From assembly GCA_013373205.1 (NCBI GenBank), contig JABXIG010000003.1, forward strand, positions 1,219,853 to 1,283,852: a stretch of 64,000 nucleotides of DNA, written 5' to 3'. The notes below the pieces were generated by a model. The model saw nothing but the letters and a program-made list of their open reading frames with translations. It was not told the origin of the DNA and searched no databases. The position numbers were made by a program, and so were the translations under genes. How positions within the stretch are numbered: the stretch's first letter is position 1; each line of letters opens with the position of its first letter. Below are positions 60,914 to 64,000 of this stretch, one piece after another. This DNA comes from Methylocystaceae bacterium. Lineage in GTDB: Bacteria > Pseudomonadota > Alphaproteobacteria > Rhodospirillales > Terasakiellaceae.

Positions 60914-60965
60914 GATTTGTAATCAGTAGGTCCGCGGTTCGAGTCCGTGTGGAGGCACCAGAATT
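60914..60965 (+). repeat. Attachment repeat, right copy (tRNA-Thr fragment)
   Basis: This is a perfect copy of the left 52-bp repeat. It lacks any 5' tRNA half, so it is a non-functional fragment that marks the right junction. It ends six bases before a hairpin with T run. Confidence 0.92.
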
Positions 60966-60970
60966 TGAAG

Positions 60971-61002
60971 AGGACTTAGCCCTTATCGGCTAGGTCCTTT
61001 TT
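60971..61002 (+). terminator. Terminator at the right junction of the element
   Basis: AGGACTTAGCC (60971-60981) pairs with GGCTAGGTCCT (60988-60998; one G-U), followed by a T tract. It was probably the original tRNA-Thr terminator before insertion. Confidence 0.75.
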
Positions 61003-61034
61003 CTTTATGCCATAAATTTAAATACCGCACCAAA

Positions 61035-61065
61035 GGGGCAGAGGTTTCCCTCTACCCCCATTTTT
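61035..61065. terminator. GC-rich hairpin with T run
   Basis: GGGG-CA-GAGG and CCTCT-A-CCCC arms form a bulged stem followed by a T5 tract. The remaining DNA to 61213 shows no ORF. It may be a second rightward terminator. Confidence 0.5.
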
Positions 61066-61213
61066 AACCTTCCTTGAAACTTGGAGGTCACAAAGAAAAG
61101 GCTCTTTAAATATAACAACATGAAGCCCCCTTGCGCCAATAGGTAAGAAGATAAATTTCAAAAAACTTATTTATACCAAAAGAGAAACACTTCATGATGA
61201 CTTATTTATAGGC

Positions 61214-63445
61214 CTACCCTTCCAGCTGCAGTATGTCTTTGGCAAACCTTTTTTGATTTTCTGCCGACTTGCGTAACTTGGTAATGACCATGGCGACATT
61301 ATCATCTAATGCAGCGATTTGCTGAGCCGTATTGCCCGATGCATCGCGCACCTTGCCGGACAGCTCCTTCGTTTTTTCAGCATCATTAAAGACCGTATGA
61401 ATGCCCGTATGGACTTCATCGGTTTTATCTGCGGCTGTGCGCATATTTTCAGAGATTTCGGTTGTCGCCTGACCTTGCTCTTCCACCGTCTGTGTGATCG
61501 TCAACGCAATTTCATTGATCTGGGAAATCGTGTTGGAAATATTTGAAATACTGCCCGCTGCATCATTGGTTGCCAGCTGAATTTCCTGAATATGTTGGGA
61601 AATCTGCTCGGTTGCTTTGGCTGTTTGATCGGCCAGTGTTTTTACTTCGGAGGCGACGACGGCAAAACCTTTACCATGTTCACCAGCGCGCGCAGCTTCG
61701 ATCGTAGCGTTTAAGGCCAGCATATTAGTTTGATCGGCAATGTCGGAAATTAAATCCGTCACCTGCCCGATACTTTGCGCCGCCTGTGTCAGACTTTCCA
61801 CTTTGGAATTGGCATCATCGGACTGAGCCTGAGCAGAAATGGAAATCTTGGAAGAATGGCTGGATTGACGCTGAATTTCTGAAATAGTCGAAACCAATTC
61901 TTCAATAGCTGCCGCAACCGTGCCGACTGCATTGGATGTTTCCTGCGAGGCACCTTCAGCGGATTGGCTGCGTATCGCCGTGTCGCCTGCAACTTCATCC
62001 AGCTGATCTGCCGCATCCTGTAACAAAGAAGATTGATCTTTTACGCCATGGGCCAGTTCCTGAACTTCCTCTTCCAAGGAAACGGCAATCTTCTCTAGTT
62101 CTTTGGACAGTTCAATTTTTTGATTATATTCCTTCGTCCGGTCTTCGACCTTCATTTCTTCGATTTGTTGGGCATTGGTTTTAAAAACTTCGACAGCGGC
62201 TGCCATTTTAGAAATTTCGTCATTGCCAGCTGTGTCTACATCCACATTCAAATCCCCGCTTGAAAGCGAACGCATAGTTTGATGCAGCCTTTTCAGGCGT
62301 GCACCAACATTTCGGATTACGTAGAACCACACAGTCATCAGAGAAACCAACAAGCTTGTTCCCGTTGCAACCGCAACAGCCATAAGCATTTGATCACTGA
62401 CTTTCTTGGCTTTCGCCCCTGCCAGTTCAATATTGTCATTTAACTGAAGCTTCAAGGCGCCAACGACCTTGCCCAATTGATCCAGATTAACATAAAGCGC
62501 TGCAATTAAATCCTGTGCCTGTTGCGTGGTATTTAGTACTTCACTGCGCAATTCAATCAAGGAAGCGCGCGTTTCCTTGCCTTCAGAAAAGCTTGCCAGT
62601 TCGTTGATAATTTCAGCAAAGACATTCTTCATTTGCGGGTTAAATTTTTCTGAAATTTCCCGTGCGTTATCCAACATAACCGACGTTTTGATACCAGCCA
62701 GAGCCAGTTTTGATGGATCATTCACCTTTAGAATATTTTTTAAGGAACCTTCATATTCGAAGCTAATCCGTTCAACTTCAGAAAACATCAAACGGTCTTC
62801 GGTCGCGGTAATTACATCTTTTAAAAGAGATTGCGCCATCGCGGGTTCCGCCAATTGTTCTGGCTGCTCTTCCATAATGAACTTGCCGTTTTCGATCTGC
62901 CCTTTTGTGAAAGAATAAGCCGGGGCAAGGTTATTTGAAATTTTTGCACGTTCCGCTTCCAACAGATCAAAACCTGTTAACAACTGATCGCGTGCCTTTA
63001 ATTTTTCAAGTTGAATAACAGCAATATCATTAAAGCTGGTGGTGATGTTCTCTACAATCTTGCGGACTTTCTTGACCTGTTGATTGTCTGGATAATGACT
63101 AACTAGAAGTTTAAGCTCAGCCTGTAAACCTGAGAAAAGTTTTTCAATATTGGCCTTGGCCTCTGGCAGATTATCCGCATTTTCTTCACCTGCGTAGGCC
63201 CGAATATCAGCCGCCAGACGTTCACTGTCGCGCAACAAATCACCTGCTGCCACCATGGGTGGGATTTGTTTATCCGTAATATTGCGAAGTTCAAATCCTG
63301 CGCTTTCAAAAGCAAAATATGCAACCACCCCTGAAACAACTGCCAAAGCGGACACAGCACCGAAAGCACCAATGAGTTTTTGACGAACGCCCAGCGATAT
63401 TTTTATTGTTTTTATAATGCTGAGAGGTTTTCCGAATTTATTCAT
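61214..63445 (-). CDS. Methyl-accepting chemotaxis protein with large periplasmic sensor
   Basis: The 743-residue receptor has TM1 (about 25-48), a helical periplasmic sensor of about 315 residues (HBM-like size), TM2 (about 365-390, [22 protein letters not shown]), a HAMP domain, and a signalling domain. The signalling tip is [31 protein letters not shown]. The start at 63445 has AGAGGA; a TTG at 63463 is less likely. The ligand is unknown. It is a lone receptor without che genes nearby. A strong terminator separates it from the upstream gene. Confidence 0.95.
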   Translation of the reverse strand: MNKFGKPLSIIKTIKISLGVRQKLIGAFGAVSALAVVSGVVAYFAFESAGFELRNITDKQIPPMVAAGDLLRDSERLAADIRAYAGEENADNLPEAKANIEKLFSGLQAELKLLVSHYPDNQQVKKVRKIVENITTSFNDIAVIQLEKLKARDQLLTGFDLLEAERAKISNNLAPAYSFTKGQIENGKFIMEEQPEQLAEPAMAQSLLKDVITATEDRLMFSEVERISFEYEGSLKNILKVNDPSKLALAGIKTSVMLDNAREISEKFNPQMKNVFAEIINELASFSEGKETRASLIELRSEVLNTTQQAQDLIAALYVNLDQLGKVVGALKLQLNDNIELAGAKAKKVSDQMLMAVAVATGTSLLVSLMTVWFYVIRNVGARLKRLHQTMRSLSSGDLNVDVDTAGNDEISKMAAAVEVFKTNAQQIEEMKVEDRTKEYNQKIELSKELEKIAVSLEEEVQELAHGVKDQSSLLQDAADQLDEVAGDTAIRSQSAEGASQETSNAVGTVAAAIEELVSTISEIQRQSSHSSKISISAQAQSDDANSKVESLTQAAQSIGQVTDLISDIADQTNMLALNATIEAARAGEHGKGFAVVASEVKTLADQTAKATEQISQHIQEIQLATNDAAGSISNISNTISQINEIALTITQTVEEQGQATTEISENMRTAADKTDEVHTGIHTVFNDAEKTKELSGKVRDASGNTAQQIAALDDNVAMVITKLRKSAENQKRFAKDILQLEG

Positions 63446-63510
63446 AGAGAAAGTCCTCTTCAAGATTAAGTTTTAATGATATTACGCTGACAAATCGTCA
63501 TCGTTTGGTT

Positions 63511-63554
63511 AAAAAAAACCTTAACAGTCCTGCTATCCCTCAAGACTGTTAAGG
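63511..63554 (-). terminator. Intrinsic terminator downstream of the PxpA-like gene
   Basis: Reading leftward, an 11-bp perfect stem (63544-63554 with 63519-63529, CCTTAACAGTC type) is followed by T8 at 63511-63518. It ends transcription from the right-edge gene before the chemoreceptor. Confidence 0.85.
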
Positions 63555-63606
63555 GCACTTTTTGAAAAGAGTTGATGCTTTTTAAATAACCCCTTTCGAA
63601 CACCGC

Positions 63607-64000
63607 TTATAAGCCAAGGCTTGAAGATGCCTTCATGGCTTCTAAACTTAAAACCTCAAGGCCATTTTTCTTAAGTCCTTGCAAAATAAAAGCCGCCGTA
63701 TCACAGGCGGCCGGCGTATCCCCATGGACACAAATGCTATGAATATCACAAGGTAGAACCTTACCCTCCACAGTAACAAGACCGCCTTTTTCAATCATAT
63801 CCAAAACCCGATTGAGACAGGTTTCAGGATCATGGATAACAGACCCTTTAACTTTGCGGTTCACCAAGCTACCCGTATCGCTATAGGCACGGTCTGCAAA
63901 AATCTCTTCTGCAACACAAAGACCTGCGCGTTTAGCCGCCGCTGAAAGTTCAGACAGAGCCGGGGCGAGAAAGATCAGGTCTTTGTCCATATCCTTCACA
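63607..64000 (-). CDS. pxpA: 5-oxoprolinase subunit A / LamB-YcsF family protein, partial
   Basis: Only the C-terminal 131 residues lie in the window and the frame stays open at the right edge. Family features are CVAEEIFADRAYSDTGSLVNRKVKGSVI and the SICVHGDTPAA motif with conserved His and Asp. PxpA works with PxpB and PxpC to hydrolyse 5-oxoproline to glutamate with ATP. The other subunits, if present, lie beyond the window. Confidence 0.92.
   Translation of the reverse strand, partial: VKDMDKDLIFLAPALSELSAAAKRAGLCVAEEIFADRAYSDTGSLVNRKVKGSVIHDPETCLNRVLDMIEKGGLVTVEGKVLPCDIHSICVHGDTPAACDTAAFILQGLKKNGLEVLSLEAMKASSSLGL

Larger units (their letters stand above)
59666..60965 (+). mobile_element. 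One-gene element integrated in tRNA-Thr (AbiTii cargo)
   Basis: Two perfect 52-bp direct copies of the tRNA-Thr 3' part plus GAATT (59666-59717 and 60914-60965) bound a unit of 1248 bp. Between them are a terminator and a single 930-bp gene for an AbiTii-like protein. The repeats begin inside the anticodon stem, where many tyrosine integrases cross over. No integrase or relaxase is inside, so it is either a decayed island or a non-autonomous element mobilised in trans. Two cargo lines counted by hand gave 40-42% GC, slightly below the surroundings. Confidence 0.8.

Noticed and set aside
60914-60965. Second tRNA-Thr gene
   Set aside because: Only the 3' part is present; there is no acceptor 5' strand or D arm, so it is an attachment repeat.

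Overview
This window looks like chromosome of an alphaproteobacterium, probably a marine or sediment member of the Rhodospirillales or a related order. That reading rests on the aminotransferase-hom-glpX-recJ gene order, the H-NOX two-component module, the Hyb-type uptake hydrogenase with a HoxA/HupR-like regulator, the split bacterioferritin pair and a mid-forties GC content. It is an inference from gene content, not a species identification. No insertion sequence, CRISPR array, rRNA or replication origin was seen. One small tRNA-flanked island is present near the right end.

Layout. 1-2.4 kb: end of a HIT protein gene, a TetR regulator, a 54-residue ORF, a parvulin and an unknown protein. 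2.6-6.6 kb: a compact nitric-oxide signalling operon of H-NOX sensor, hybrid histidine kinase and HD-GYP response regulator. 6.6-8.3 kb: a heterodisulfide-reductase-like Fe-S protein and two tRNA-Glu genes. 8.4-13.7 kb: recJ, glpX, hom and an aminotransferase, all leftward. 13.9-16.9 kb: an OmpA-type lipoprotein, then a gamma carbonic anhydrase, an alpha/beta hydrolase and an isochorismatase-type hydrolase. 17-23.6 kb: rhlE, a REP-like hairpin pair, an ornithine/lysine decarboxylase, a MocR regulator facing a flavin-binding protein, and a diguanylate cyclase.

23.8-32.2 kb: the leftward hydrogenase operon hybO-hybA-hybB-hybC-(new 28-residue membrane peptide)-hybD-hypC. It has a near-consensus sigma-54 promoter and is divergent from hybE and an NtrC-class activator. 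The promoter and activator explain each other. 32.3-37.6 kb: a lipoprotein, a cold-shock protein, a DUF523/DUF1722 protein, glutathione peroxidase, photolyase and asparaginase. 37.8-45.4 kb: an iron region with Fur-box-like sites, bfd, two complementary bacterioferritins, a di-heme peroxidase, two imelysins, a DUF1111 di-heme protein, a DUF1513 protein and an unexplained Tat-signal mini-protein.

45.4-52.3 kb: an amino-acid catabolic block (FAD oxidase, class III aminotransferase, ALDH7-type dehydrogenase, TPP enzyme, LysR regulator) that fits lysine or pipecolate breakdown. 52.3-59.3 kb: one 2317-residue FecR/FG-GAP repeat protein, probably secreted or surface-bound. 59.6-61.0 kb: tRNA-Thr carrying a 1.25-kb element bounded by perfect 52-bp copies of the tRNA 3' part. 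Its only gene encodes an AbiTii-like abortive-infection protein, and it has no integrase. 61.2-64 kb: a chemoreceptor and the edge of a PxpA/LamB-YcsF gene.

The strongest candidates for something new are the one-gene tRNA-Thr defence element, the hidden hydrophobic peptide between hybC and hybD, and the Tat mini-protein in the iron cluster.
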